A DNA stretch of 64,000 nt from Icerya purchasi (taxonomy: Eukaryota; Arthropoda; Insecta; Hemiptera; Monophlebidae), in NCBI GenBank assembly GCA_039619475.1, contig CM077115.1, positions 185,162,106-185,226,105 on the forward strand, in the 5' to 3' direction. The translations under genes were made by a program, and so were the position numbers. The notes under the pieces are model-generated. The model worked only from the letters and a program-made list of their open reading frames with translations. It was not told where the DNA came from and did no database searches. How positions within the stretch are numbered: position 1 is the first letter of the stretch; every line of letters starts with the position of its first letter. Shown here in pieces: positions 49,740 to 62,415 of this stretch.

Positions 49740-50290
49740 AACAAAAGGGACCACGTCTTTTTCACGTCTTTTTCACGTCTTTTTCACGTCTTTTTCACGT
49801 CTTTTTCACGTTTTTTTCACGTTTTTTCTGATAGACTACTGACTGACTGGTATACTTTCGAATGAACAAACAATCGTTAAAATCGGTCTACGTAAGTACA
49901 AGTGACGCGCAAACAGACGTAAAAAAAAAAAAAAAAAATCGATTTCTTTATTGAAAGTTACATTTTTACGATAATTTTAACATTGATAATACTTTAATTT
50001 TTTCAAATTACGTTTCCCATTTACTATTGATAATATTTTAATTACGTCTATGATATAAATAAAAAAATTATCTGAAGCGACGACGTTTTTTCACGTTTTT
50101 TGATGACTTCCAAGTATTTCTGTTTACCGATACATATCGATATACTCACATAGAATCACCGCTGAATGGTACACTTTGGAATGAACGAAAAATCATTAAA
50201 ATTGTTCAACATGGGTACAGAAAAAAGAAAAAAAAAAAGCATACGCGGCGAAGGTGTGTAACCTTCTTATTTTATGAAGTTGGTAAAAAT
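49740..50290 (+). repeat. Repeat B-related units, two in tandem
   Basis: Two copies of a block run 'ttcacgttttt...actgactgg/ccgctgaatgg-tacacttt-gaatgaac.aa..atcgttaaaatcggtc...acg-caaac-acgtaaaaaa' at 49805-49945 and 50085-50290. The second ends 'gtgtgtaaccttcttattttatgaagttggtaaaaatt', as at 4145-4185. Confidence 0.6.
49752..49830. repeat. 11-base tandem repeat
   Basis: ACGTCTTTTTC repeated five times, then two variants ACGTTTTTTTC, at the left edge of the repeat B-related block. Confidence 0.9.
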
Positions 50291-51100
50291 TGCAGGAGTT
50301 CAATCAATTTGCAAATTTTTCCAAGTATCTTCCAGTCATGGAAATCTCACTCAGCTATTAAATTATGCTCGTAATTCTAATTGTAACAGAATTTAATGCA
50401 GCGCTTCCCAACGGGGCCGCTATTATCAGTATAACTGGCTTTTTGAACTGAAATCGAATTAGAACTAAAAAAAAATAAAATTGGGTATAATAGTAATCAG
50501 AGAGACAAAAATACGCAGAAAACAACCTACACACTTAAACGATAGATATCAGCTACATAATTTAGAAAATGCTTAGGAAAGAGGTGAACTAGTGATAGGT
50601 GTATAGGTTTTTCGATAAACAAAAATCTAAAACAGTACAGAGAAGAAATAAAATATAGAAATGAAGGAGTAATACTTGTGCGTCTATCATTCTGTTTTAT
50701 CAGCACGATATCCTTGCATTCTGCTAAATACATCTTAATCTTCTTTTTTCCCGCATCATATCTTTTATTATTTTAGAGTGATTTTGTATTTAAGGACCAA
50801 TACTATTTTTCCTATAAAGCTTTCTTTTAGTATCGCTAAAATTTATAATCTAGTTTCACTATCCTCCGTGGTCTTTAAAAGAGAATACTCTCTATTTTAT
50901 TTTCAGTTATGTTAGTTGTTGAAAGACATACCAGTCAGTTTTCCTATTATACATCGATGACTTTGTTCCTAAATACGTTAGTTGCTAATATTAGACTGGG
51001 GAACGAGATCTGAAGTGCCATGCATAGAATTTTTAACAGACACGTATATGATTTGCACTAATTTCACTGCAAACTAAAAAGTCTAATAAATCCGGTCTGT
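50291..51100. other. Intergenic, nothing recognised
   Basis: A minus-strand frame at 50733-50527 has no recognisable motif. Confidence 0.35.
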
Positions 51101-51480
51101 ATCTAATGATTTCCTTCGCTTCCATTTAGACTGTTCTAATTCTTCGAAGTCATACTGTTATTTAACTGGTTTCCACGTAGAGTTCTTAAATCCCGTATCA
51201 CGATTGAAATCACCGCCGGCAATAAATTTATCACCAAGTACTTTGAAATATTCATAAAATTACTTTTGTTTTTATATTGCGTCTTGGAGGAGAATACACC
51301 GAAAATATTACTACAGAGCCAAATGAAGTGTCTATTTTAACAGTAGACGCCTGTAAATAAACTGAATTCATTCATTAAATAACGTTTCACTTCTGTTCTT
51401 ATCGCAATCTCTGTTCCTCAGCTTGCTCTATTATGATCGGGATGATTTGTGCGATAAATGGTGTAATAAGAGGTATCTTT
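51101..51480 (-). mobile_element. Jockey-like LINE endonuclease fragment
   Basis: The minus strand reads ASTVKIDTSFGSVVIFSVYSPPRR, then after a frameshift LGDKFIAGGDFNRDTGFKNS. VYSPPR and (I)GGDFN are hallmark motifs of the apurinic-like endonuclease of Jockey-type LINEs. The rest of the element is not readable. Confidence 0.7.
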
Positions 51481-52924
51481 ATATCTTTATATGATAACTT
51501 CGATTAGTGAAATTTTTCATTCTCGCACTATTTGAACTTTTATTTTATCGCTAATTAAAAATAATTCTACTTCTCGGTGATATCGATGTTCCATGTTGCA
51601 TCTCAGACATTGAGATTAGTTTGTTTATTGGCACATCGTGTTAATTATCATACTGTTCTGTTTTGTTGCATTAATTGAGTAACTATATATTTCTGAATTT
51701 TCCTCCCCGAATTCGGTAAACCGATTATTACTATCATTTACCGTTTTGTTTCATAATTTACACTCTGTGAGATTTTATCCGGTAGCGCTTCTGAATAGAT
51801 CTGTACGTTTTTTTTTCACTTTATTCTGCATAAGATCTTGGTTACCCAACTGCTGTCGGAAATTAACTATAAACAGGTAGGTTATTTATCACTATTTAAT
51901 ACTCGTGGTTTACTAGCCTGTTTTATTCGAGCCGATTAATTCTCTATAATGCATCCCTTGTAATTAGCTAGGTGATTTTCTTCACATTTTGCAGGTAGTT
52001 GGTGTTGTACATATATTTGATTAGTGCATACCCGCACTAAAATAATACACGGGTAAACGGATCATGCGGTGAGCTTTACCGTGCATAACACCTCATACAT
52101 CGGATAATTCCTTAGTTTTCGTAAAGTTGCTCAAATTTTACTTTTTCATATTGTTTTGAACCATGAATATTATTTATAGAGTGTTTAGTTACATTTTAGA
52201 ATTAAAAGAATTAACGTGGAATACGAATTTTCTCGATGAACTGTCATTAGTTTTAGGTTTCTATTTAAAGTAAAGTAGTTGTCACTGTAACCCTAACAGA
52301 GATATTATAACGATAGATCTGGCTAAGCTACTCTCTGTATTATCTTCTCAATTATAGTCTATTTTCTGATAATATATTTTAATGTAACGTAGTTCTGTAA
52401 AGAGTGGCTTGGTATAAAGTAAATCATTAAGAATTTTCACATTAGTTGCCCGCAGACTAGATGGACATTTCATAACACCGTAGCATAACGGTAAGCTTAA
52501 AGTTAAGGTAAATTAATTAGTATTATTGCAATATGTATCTATGATTGAACAGCTACACTAGCGATACTCGGGGTTCTGGACAACAGCTATAACACGTACA
52601 TCGAGCTGGATAAATTTTGAGATATATTAATAGGATGAAATCGTTGATCGTCGATAATCGCTCCGGTAGAAAACTGCGACGACGTCGTTATACACAGCTT
52701 GGTACGAAAACTATATCACCGTTAGTTCACGCACGTTGTCGAAAAATATAATTTCACATGTGAATCCATATATAGATAATTGTTTATTATTTTTGTTATT
52801 TTTATAGAGAAATTTTATTTGTGCACTTTATGGCATAACGTAGAGCTAGATAAATTTAACTTTATTTTTGGCGAATTGTCATTTTGATCGTTGTCATCAC
52901 AGTTTAAAAGAAAATATATATGAT
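51481..52924. other. Intergenic, nothing recognised
   Basis: AT-rich. The 5' half of the preceding minus-strand LINE may extend here, but no frame supports it. Confidence 0.35.
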
Positions 52925-54085
52925 ACTAGCTGTTCCCCACGGCTTCGCCTGTGCATTAATATCCATTTAAATCTGCACTTGGAAATTCATAAAAAAATTT
53001 TTGTGTTATCTGAAATCATGTTTGTGTAAAGATTCTTTCTCTTTTTGGGAACACATTTATCATCGTCCAACAAAATAATCGTCTTCACGATTCACATTTA
53101 GCTGAAGATTATCGATCTTCCTATATAAACAGCAGACACAGCCATCATTTTGAAGGGGCTGAATTTTATTCATACGGTGATCTCCCATAATTACACATTT
53201 AAGATAACATCTTCTTCATTCATATCTTCCAGCCTCTCTGTCTCGAGCATTTTTATTAAAATTAAAGTAGTTGAGTAAGGATTTCAAATTTGAGTATAAA
53301 TAACATTCCCGGTAGCAAATATTAAACATTCTGTTGCAATATTTTTTATTTTTCTATAAAAAATGATATAATACCCTACTTTCTTTTTTATTTTAATTTT
53401 ACGACGCTCGACGTCTCGTTCATTTGCGCCGACTAAACATATTAACAATATCTAGTACATAACATTTTGATAATAATAATGGTAAATTTTTTTTTCCGGT
53501 TAATTTTATCATTTATTTTTTTGAAGATCAATTTGGGGTTGTTTTATCACGTCGTAGGTCTTTTTCGATTATATCTTTCAGTCTTCTAATTTCTGCGTCT
53601 TCAATCTCATATTTTTTTTTACTCTCCGCAAAGAGTACAGCAGCTAGGCTAGCAGCGTGACTTTTATAATTAGATCGTGTCATGAAGATTTGATGATTTC
53701 AGTAACCCAAAAAAAAAAGAATTTACTTAAGCCAGAAATTAATAAAATGTCATCTAGAGTTTATTATTTAGCGTAGTAATCATTTTATTTAAATTTGTAC
53801 GTTTAATTTATATTTACCATGGTAGTCATTTTATTTAAAATTTGATAAAAATTAATTTTTTTTCATTCGTCTCGTACGCATTTCTGTAGCGCCGGTCGCA
53901 TATCAATTACTTAAAACCTCATATTTCGTGAAGGAGAGAGAACGGAAAACTCAGACATACCTTAACACCTTCGTTGGACAACTGGAATATACACTGAAAA
54001 TTTTAGCATAATCCGTCCAGCGGTATAGGACGGCATACAGGACAAACAAACAAACATTCATTTTTATATACATACAGATGTATAT
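52925..54085. repeat. Widespread insect-type retroelement relic ('tagctgttcccc...ggcttcgcc' ends)
   Basis: It begins 'ctagctgttccccacggcttcgcc' and ends 'aatccgtccagcggtatagga...acaaacaaacaaacattca'. These paired signatures are familiar from very common non-coding repeats in many insect genomes (from memory; class uncertain). The interior has no ORF. Confidence 0.5.
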
Positions 54086-55208
54086 ATCCTCTCACATTAC
54101 CAGCGGATATTATTAACCATCAACATTAGGCAACCACAGTTAATCTCTCATTCAGCCGCAGTCATTTCACCATGGGACCACAATCCAGTTAAAGTGGATC
54201 TAGATTTATTAAATTGCAGCCGCAACGAAAATATTATCTCCGAGGAGGCTAAATCAAAGATATCTTCGTATGCCCGCTATGCATCAGTACTCTTTACAGA
54301 CGCGTCTATCTTCGACACTTTCGTAGGGTGTTCAGTGATAAAAGAAGATGCAGCACTAATTCGATACTCACTTCCTGAATTCTTCTCCATCCTCTCGGCT
54401 GAACTATACGCAATACTCTTAGCACTACAGTTCTTCTTGAATCAGGAAACAGACAATTCAGTAGTAATCTGTTCCGACTCCGTTGCGGCTTTGAATTCCA
54501 TATCCGATGTCTATAACGATAAACAACACCCCATTGCGAAGGAAGTTGCCAATCTACAAATATCTGCCCCTGCTCGCGCGATATCATTCCTCTGGATTCC
54601 AAGTCACTCGGGAATTCCTGGAAACGAGCTGGCCGACAGAAAAGCAAAGGAAGCTGCAACGATTCTCTCCGTTCCAGACATTCCGGTACCAGCTTCAGAT
54701 TATGTCCGCCATCTCAAATTGGCTTTGGCCACACTATGGCACCAGCAATGGCTGGCCGTCCCGTGTTCCAATAAACTTCGCCAAATCAAACAAAACGTTC
54801 GACCGTGGACGACTCACTTAACCCGACGAAAGGACGATGTAATTGTCACCAGACTCCGGCTGGGACACACACAAAGCACACATGGCCATCTGCTGCAAAG
54901 GACTCCGGCTCCAATCTGCAATATTTGTAACACTAATCTAACTGTTCTCCATGTCCTCATAGAATGTCCTCAGTTCTCCTCCCTCATATTTTCACATAAC
55001 CTTCCCTCCTCCTTATCTACCATTCTCTCTGATGACCCCATAATCCTTTCGAACTTAATCCGTTTCCTACATCAAGCAAATCTATATCATACAATATAAC
55101 CTCACTCCTCGTTAACTTATTATATTCGCTTGTAATTATCCGTGCCTCTAGCCAATAGTTGCTGAACACGGCACGCTAATTCAAATAATAAATAAATAAA
55201 TAAATAAA
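54086..55208 (+). mobile_element. I-like LINE 3' half: RNase H and zinc-knuckle tail
   Basis: A 301-codon frame (54194-55099) carries an intact-looking RNase H domain: VLFTDASIFDTFVG (Asp), SAELYAILLAL (Glu), VVICSDSVAAL (Asp), then IPSHSGIPGNELADRKAKEAA (His and Asp). It continues with TRLRLGHTQSTHGHLL and CNICNTNLTVLHVLIEC (C-x2-C...H-x4-C), normal for the ORF2 C-terminus. The 3' end has (AATA)n at 55180-55207, as in I-type elements. The upstream RT is missing. It is the best-preserved LINE piece here. Confidence 0.88.
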
Positions 55209-55789
55209 ACACAAAAGCGAAAATTAAAGTAAATAACAATTATTGAATGAACAGTTTACAACATATAAAAATATAACACATAAATTTAATAATTAACACA
55301 TTTGCATTAGACATAAATAATTTACCTGAATCGCTGAAAATAATTCAATTCACGCCGAATAATTCAAAAATGGAAAAAGAGAAAAGGAAACTATTGCCTT
55401 TGCCGATAATTATATAGACAGTAGGAGAAGAAATAAATAAAAAATAGTAAAAAACAGTTAAAAAAGAAAATATGCCTCGGGGCACAAAGCACAAGTGAAA
55501 CTTCAAAGAGGCATTTTCCCCAATTTCGATTAAAGGTTATAGTATTAGTACCAAATTTACCAACAGTAAGAACCAAATGTGGAGATCTGTGGTTCTTATA
55601 AACATATCTATAAAGTTTTACTTAAAGAAAAACAAAAACAAATTAATGCATTTGTTTTATTAATGTTTTCATTGCTTATTGAGTTCTATAAAAGATATAA
55701 CAGGCTTATGGTAACTAAAATTTATCAATATATCCAGAAAATATCGCATCAATGGTAGTTCCGTACTTTGTCGTTAATTCATTTAGATT
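55209..55789. other. Intergenic, nothing recognised
   Basis: AT-rich, without repeats or coding signals that I can identify. Confidence 0.4.
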
Positions 55790-56265
55790 ATTATTAATAT
55801 TTAATCGAAATTCGGTTTGAAGAAATTCTATTAAAGGTAAAGAGAATCGTCTGATGCAAAATTAACACGTTGAAGTATCCAGCTAATATCACATTGGAAG
55901 TGCATGTAAATTTTTTTTTTAATAACCTTGAACCATCGGGAGTGAAAGGGACTAATCTTCTATGTACTATAAATTTAATTATATCATGAATCTTTTGATT
56001 TGGAGAAATATAAACGGCGATAATAATTCTTTTTTTTCCATCTTCCGTCTTACATTGAACAGTACATATGTATCCCCAACATTTGTTTGACCAGAATCTA
56101 ATTGTGTAACATTGTGTGTATTGACATATCAGTATTAGAAGTAACAATTTTTGACTTTTTCCATTACGATAAATTACAGCCCCTTCTGTTCGAACGTTCT
56201 GGAGTTTAAATTTCACGATGCAATCGAAATTTGGCATGTCTATATTATCGTCATTATTCATCTAC
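55790..56265 (-). mobile_element. LINE endonuclease fragment
   Basis: A 155-codon minus-strand frame. EGAVIYRNGKSQ, RIIIAVYISPNQKIHDIIKF and NVILAGYFNV match the GGVAIY, 'YrsPn' and 'GDFNv' motifs of LINE endonucleases. The catalytic GDFN reads GYFN, so it would be inactive. The RT part is not adjacent. Confidence 0.7.
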
Positions 56266-57679
56266 GTTTCTGTTAAGATTAAAATGCGGCTTGCTTCAGT
56301 TACAGTTTCTTTAAGAACATTGACATTCTCTCTCTATATATGTTCGATGTCTTTCTTTTTCCGACTCTTTATATCCATTTTTTTACGTTTGATTAATTTT
56401 TGATATTTTAAGTTCTAATAAATTTATTTTCTTTTTTTTTTATAAATATATATATATATATATATATCTCAAAGTAGTATATAAAGCAATAACATGTCAC
56501 ATCAATTTTAATTCAATATATTGCTGGCTACGTACCTATTACGAATTTTTAGATGTATTAAATACTTACTGTTCATAAGAGCTATTAGTTATTCATAACA
56601 TACGCTCGCTCGTTTTGCTTGTTAACTCCCCGTATCTATATAAGGCGCGCTCATAAAGAAGTTTCACTTCAAACAGTTAATTAAAAAATTTTAATAAACG
56701 CAGAAGTTATAGCTCAGCAGATTTTTTGAATTCTTTTTAGCTTAAAAACTATGCAAACATATATAACCTTTTCACTTCAAGACTGGCAAACAAAAATGAT
56801 AAAAACAGTTTAATTTTCCAGCTGCTAGTATATGCTGTTCCCGTTCAGAATAAACACCATATTATCTAGGGTGTTATTAAACACTAAACAAAGCAAAGAA
56901 TAGAAACTAAATCGGAAAGAGAACATATTGTTAAATCGTTCAAGAAAAAAAGAAAAAATCAAATGAAAACACCTTTCTCTCTTTTTGAAATATACAGATA
57001 ATCACAACAAAACATAACACTCTGACAAATGTATACGTTTTCTTAATTTTTTGTGGTACGATATAAATTATTTGACAGAAATATTGCTGTCTCCTCTTAA
57101 TAATTGGCTTTTAGAATTTTAAACAGTTGCAGTTTCTAAACTACTTTATGCGAAACCAAGCTAAATATATAATATTCATATACCATTTTTCGTTATAAGG
57201 ACAAGTTCTGGCTGTTGTTTGATATTAAGTTTTCCTAAAAATAGATTATAATCCTTCTCCACCCTTAAAATTTTGAAGATTTAAAAAAAAATGAAACAAC
57301 CTTCATAAAAATCATATGATAAACCTATATATTATGCAGATGTAACACTTTAGTTATTCTTTGGAAGCAGTTTCTAACCACTTTTCACCCACAAGGTACA
57401 ATTTTTCAAAACATCTTTCTCATTTGATAGTTTCGGTATACGGTATGTTCATATGGATTTTTAGATAACCGCTGAAGTGGTTTCGGATGTAGCGTGATTA
57501 TTATTTTATACCAAAAACGGGGTTAACCTTTTTGATACAATTAAACTTTAGGAGATTTAAAACAAATCGCGTACATTTTAAGTATATATCGTACAAGGAA
57601 TATTAATGAAAAACTATAATTTGATAACCAATTTCTACTAAAAATATAACAGTTTATCTATTTTTTGGAAAAAAGATTT
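56266..57679. other. Intergenic, nothing recognised
   Basis: A (TA)n tract lies at 56442-56466. Otherwise it is AT-rich without coding signals. Confidence 0.4.
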
Positions 57680-58560
57680 TTAACTGGAAAATGCGATACA
57701 AAAGGCAAGAAACAATAAGGCGGCAGAGGAAGATCAAATACCAGCAAAAATATTGAAGAATTTGATATCACGTAGGAAAAACGAACTTTTTAAATTACTG
57801 AATGAAATATATGATGAAGGCAAATTACCTGAAGACTTCAAATAACTGACATTAGTACCAGTATCCAAAAAAAGTACATCCCAAAAGTACGAAGAAAACA
57901 GAACAATAGCACTTATGAGCCATACAGCAACAATATTTTTATCAATAATAAATAGTAAAATTGAACAAAGACTAGATGGAAAACTGGAAGAAACACAGTA
58001 CAGTTTTGTTTCAAAGAAAGAAATTAGAGATGGGATAGCACTTCTTAAAATAATTGTACAAAAAGGAATAAACCGAAACCGAAATGAAATAGCGTACTTT
58101 ATAGATTACGAAAAAGCATTTGACAAAGTACACCATAATAAACTCATAAATATATTACAGAAACATAATAATATAGGTAATAATGATCTACATGTTATCA
58201 AAAATCTATATTGGGATCAGTTAGCGAGGATAAAATTGAATGGCGGGTACTCGGATACAAAATGCAGATTAGAAGGAGGTGTCAAACAGGGAATCCTTTA
58301 TCGCCAAAGTTGTTCAATATTTATTCGGAATAAATTATGAAAAAAGCAACAAAATCAATGGACAAACTATCAATAATATCAGCTATGCAGATGATAAGGT
58401 GCTTATTGCTGAATCAGTTGACCAATAGCAAATCATGCTAAATCGAATTAATAAAGCTGGAATTAAGTATGTCATGACAATAAATGTTGATAAAACAAAG
58501 ATGATGCGATTCTGTAAAACCGGAGGAAGGGAAGCAAAAATTAACATAAATGGTATAGTT
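57680..58560 (+). mobile_element. LINE-G reverse transcriptase, 3' part cut off by another LINE
   Basis: The + strand encodes NNKAAEEDQIPAKILKNL (near 57715), a stop after KLPEDFK, then a 141-codon frame with IAYFIDYEKAFDKVHHNKLI (catalytic Asp) and CRLEGGVKQGIL. After a frameshift come ISYADDKVLIAES (YADD at 58384-58395) and INVDKTKMMRFCKTGG. These are RT motifs 1-7 in order. The sequence stops at the poly-T of the next element. Confidence 0.85.
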
Positions 58561-61500
58561 CTTTTTTTTTTTTTTTTTTTAAATAATTTGCGGGTCCCAC
58601 AAGGTAACTGCCCATCTGTGGGGTCCCAACATAATTATATCGTTTATTCATAAATATACATCTTAAAGCTAATATACATCATATTCATCTTATATATATA
58701 TTACTTAATTACACTTAACTTCTATTGTCACTAAACTACGTCTAATTTTTAAAGAAATACATTTATACCCACCACACATCCTAAAACAACGTTTACCCGT
58801 AAGCCAAAAGAAATGCAGTTAAAAGAAGAAACTACCATGCATTAGTACCTAAGAACCAAAAAGCCATTTTTTTTTTTACATCATTTGTAATTTTCCCCTT
58901 CAATCCCTCGTCTTATCACTGTTCTTTTCCTTCGTCTATTCTATTCTCGTTCTTTGTACCAAGCTATCAACCAAATTTTTATTTTGTTCTTCCATATTTT
59001 CAAATTGCATTCGTCTCTAATTTCCTTTGGTATGTTACCCGATATTAGACTCAGAACTTCCTCTTCAACATTGTCAATTTTACTGTTAATCCCTTTAGGT
59101 CTTATAAAACATAATTTGTCACAGTTCCTAGTCCCATAAACCCCTTTCCTTGTCGGTAATCTTATTTTTTCTGTTTTATACCTTAATAACGTACTGTAAT
59201 TAAAAAACATTTTTGGAGACGTTTCTTTATTATTATCCCACCAAGCAGTATTCGTTATGAGATTCGTACTTCTCCAACTCGGTAAAAATATTTTTTGAAA
59301 CATTTTTTTTTTTTTTGTAACCCACTAATTTTCCTTAATTCCGTTTTTTTGCCTCCCCTCAAATTCCGATTCCGTATCTAATCCTAGGCATTATTAATGA
59401 GTCAAAATACAATCTCGTGGTTTTGTAATTCATAACCTGCTTTAATTTGTATAAAACCGGAATATAGGCAACGCGGTAACCTAATGGTTAAGGTGCTTGT
59501 TACCAAACCAGAGGTCACGGGTTCGAGACTTGTCTCGTTCCGGATCCAAATCGCTCCCAGGTTTACTCAGCCTGAAATAATTGGGCACCAGAGAAATCTG
59601 CGAAAGTAAAGGCGGATTCCAGGTAGAAAGGAACTGGCTCCCTACTCTTATTAGTGCTGTTGGGCTTGGTACATTGTGAACCTTAACTTCACAATCCCCG
59701 ACGCCCTGTCAAGGGTGTGGGACTTGCTTTACTTTATTTTACTTTAAAGCCGGAATAGTTTGCCTAATTTTCCCAGCCTATCAATGTGAACTCTTCACGT
59801 TAACGCTTTTTCAAATGTTACTCCAAGGTACTTAAAATTATCAACCGTTTCTGTCGGATCATAACCGCATACTTCAACTCCATGAAGACAATCCACATTA
59901 TGCAACACTATTTTAGGAACCAACTTTCTAAACCTACTTGGTGTTCTTCACTTTTGATTTTTTGACATTTATTAATAATTTTTTGTCATGTACCCACCTA
60001 CGTCTTGGCGCTCGATTATCAGAGCAATATCATCGGCATATGCGAAAAGTATTGCATTCGTTACACAATTGTGAACGGAATTAATGTAAATCAGAAACAG
60101 TAACGGGGCTAATAAAGTTCTTTGTCCTACTCCATATTTCGTTTTCCCTATATCGCTATATTCATTCCCAATCTTCACTAAGCATTCCCTTTAATGTAAA
60201 TAGCATTTAAACCAATTGAGATATTTCCCTGTTATTCCAATTTTGATTAAGTCCTCTATCAAAATTTCTCTATCAAAATTTCTCTATCAACTAAATCAAA
60301 AGCCTTAGTAAGATCTAAAAAGACGGTCAAAAATTGTTTGCCGGATACTAATCCCTTATTTATAACAGATGTAAATATTCTGAGTAGTGTTACCGTAGAT
60401 TTCCCCTCTCTGAACCCAAATTGGTTGCGATGTATTAAATTGTTCCCTTCCAGGTACAATTTAAGGTGATTACCTACATAATGCTCTACCACTTTAGCAG
60501 TAACTGATATTAACGTAATTGGTCTATAATAGTTTTCACAAAGTTTTTTATCCCCACTTTTATATATAGGTCTTATTACCCTTACTTTTAACTCCTTGAA
60601 AAATATATCTTCTTTTACCGACTTATTAATTATTTTCGTTAACAGCGAAGCAAGCTTTCTTGCATGGGTAATTACATCTTTCACTCGAATACCATCATAC
60701 CCTTGAGTTTTATTTGGCTTAATTTTTTGTAATTATAGTTTCTATCGCATCGTTCGTGGCTTGTGGTATGTAAAATGACGTAATCCTTGTATTAACATGG
60801 TCGGTCATAATAAAACTAATATCACAATTATGTTTTAATTTTTCAATAACATCCGCATAGTAATTTTGAAATTTACAAGTCGCATTACTATACCCATCGA
60901 AATTCTTCCCTAATACCTCATCTATAATTATAGTCGTTTTTTTTTTACACACTACCTATTTGATCTATTATTTTCCAGGTTTTTTTAATATTATTATTCG
61001 TTTTTTGTAATTGTTGTTGGTAGTAATTTTCTTTTTCTTGTGAAGTTTCCTGCTTTATCAATTTCCTATATCTCTTGTATATAGTTCTTTATATCATCTC
61101 CTATTTGAGGACCCTTTACATCTTTTGTAGTATAGATCTCTAATACGTATGAAGTTCAATATTTTCCTGTTCAACCAAGCTGCAATGAGCTCGTATCTCC
61201 TTTCTCCCTTTGTCTATCTAGTCAATTTGCACTCGTCATAAAGTTTATTGAATACTGTTTTTAACTCGTTTAAGTATACGTAACATTGTATTATATTTAC
61301 TAATAAAGAAGGGAGACATGTGTTATTTTTTAGCACCACACCGACAAGCTGTAGAGCTTGGCAGGGTCCTTAAACGTAATGAAAATTGCAACTAAAAAGA
61401 AAGAAAAAAGGAAAAAAAATACTAATTCTTGAACTCCTCTCTTCTCCAGCAAATCGTGCCAGTTATTTTTATTATATTTGTTTTTCTTTCGGTAACCGAA

Positions 61501-62415
61501 TTTTTAATCTTTTAATGTTTTATTACGCGTAATATGTTTTATAAATGATGTTATATATTTATTTTGTGTGAATTGAACGTATTTATGTTTGTGTAATAAT
61601 AAAAAATGTAACGTATGTAACTCTGAATTTAAAAATTTTTTAAAATTTCATAATTTCATTTATAAGCCTTTATTTTATCTTTTAACAAGTTTTCATTCAA
61701 AAAAATTTCACCTGTGCGCTAACGTTCTTCATGTGCTCGTCCCTTTCTACGTAAAGTGCGCCACAAACTATATTATGGTCTCAAAATTTTTGTCTTTATA
61801 ATACCAACCATTAATTTATCTGTTGAATACCCAATAAAGATATTATCTATACAAAATTTGGCAATGATACCTGCTCGTACCTCTTCTCTAGTTGTTCCTT
61901 TAATTAGCCGAATTCCACCGTGCGCCTTGTTGAGATATTCGGCAACTGATAATTTACTTTACCCCTTGAGTCAGTGTTAATACTGAAATCTCCGCAAATA
62001 ATAATTTTTTTGTTCCGATCTAGACTCTTCAGGCTCTCATCGAATTCCTGTAGAAAATGACCAACGTTGTTGCTCGGTGACCTATATATTGCTGTTAAGT
62101 AAATTTTTTGATTCCTCCTTACGCTTATTTTTACAATAAGCATTGTCAGCAGCAGAATTACCTGCAGACACCACCTTAAAATTGAAAGCCTTTGTCACCA
62201 ATATCATTATTCCACCATTACGGTTTGATGGTTTCTCAATTACGCATTTCTCATAACCCTCTATGTTAAAATATTCAGCCTCATACTCTTTTATATAATT
62301 ATTTCAGTAAGTACTATCGCATTAACATCCTGTTTATGAATTTGTATTAGCAACTCATCCCAATTGCATCTAATGCTTCTGATGTTTAAATGAATTATAT
62401 TAATAATATTCATAC
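58561..62415 (-). mobile_element. LINE-C (endonuclease, RT, C-terminal domain), minus strand
   Basis: Read leftwards, ORF2 begins near 62412 with NIIHLNIRSIRCNWDELL, then has endonuclease motifs AIYRSPSNN and IIICGDFSIN (62143-61904). RT motifs are IRPIYKSGDKKLCENYYRPI, HRNQFGFREGKSTV, VFLDLTKAFDLVD (60684-60259) and AYADDIALI (YADD at 60029-60040). The C-terminal end is GNIPKEIRDECNLKIWKNKIKIW (59303-58941). Its poly-A tail is the poly-T at 58561-58580. There is no RNase H domain; it fits L2/CR1-type LINEs. It has several frameshifts and stops. Confidence 0.85.
59465..59744 (+). mobile_element. SINE copy 4, best copy, inserted in LINE-C
   Basis: It is 280 bases. The tRNA-like head has an A-box (taacctaatggttaagg) and a B-box (gggttcgagac). 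The body has 'ttccggatccaaatcgctcc', 'ccagagaaatctgcgaaagta' and 'agaaaggaactggctcc', ending 'ctgtcaagggtgtgg...tttattttact'. The target duplication TAAA(A/G)CCGGAATA is at 59452-59464 and 59745-59757. Confidence 0.9.

Noticed and set aside
49740..50290. CRISPR-like array, because of short regularly spaced repeats
   Set aside because: The repeats are contiguous T-rich tandem units and diverged dispersed-repeat blocks without unique spacers, in a eukaryotic genome.
59972..60952. Several short minus-strand ORFs as separate small genes
   Set aside because: They are frameshifted pieces of one LINE-C reverse transcriptase.
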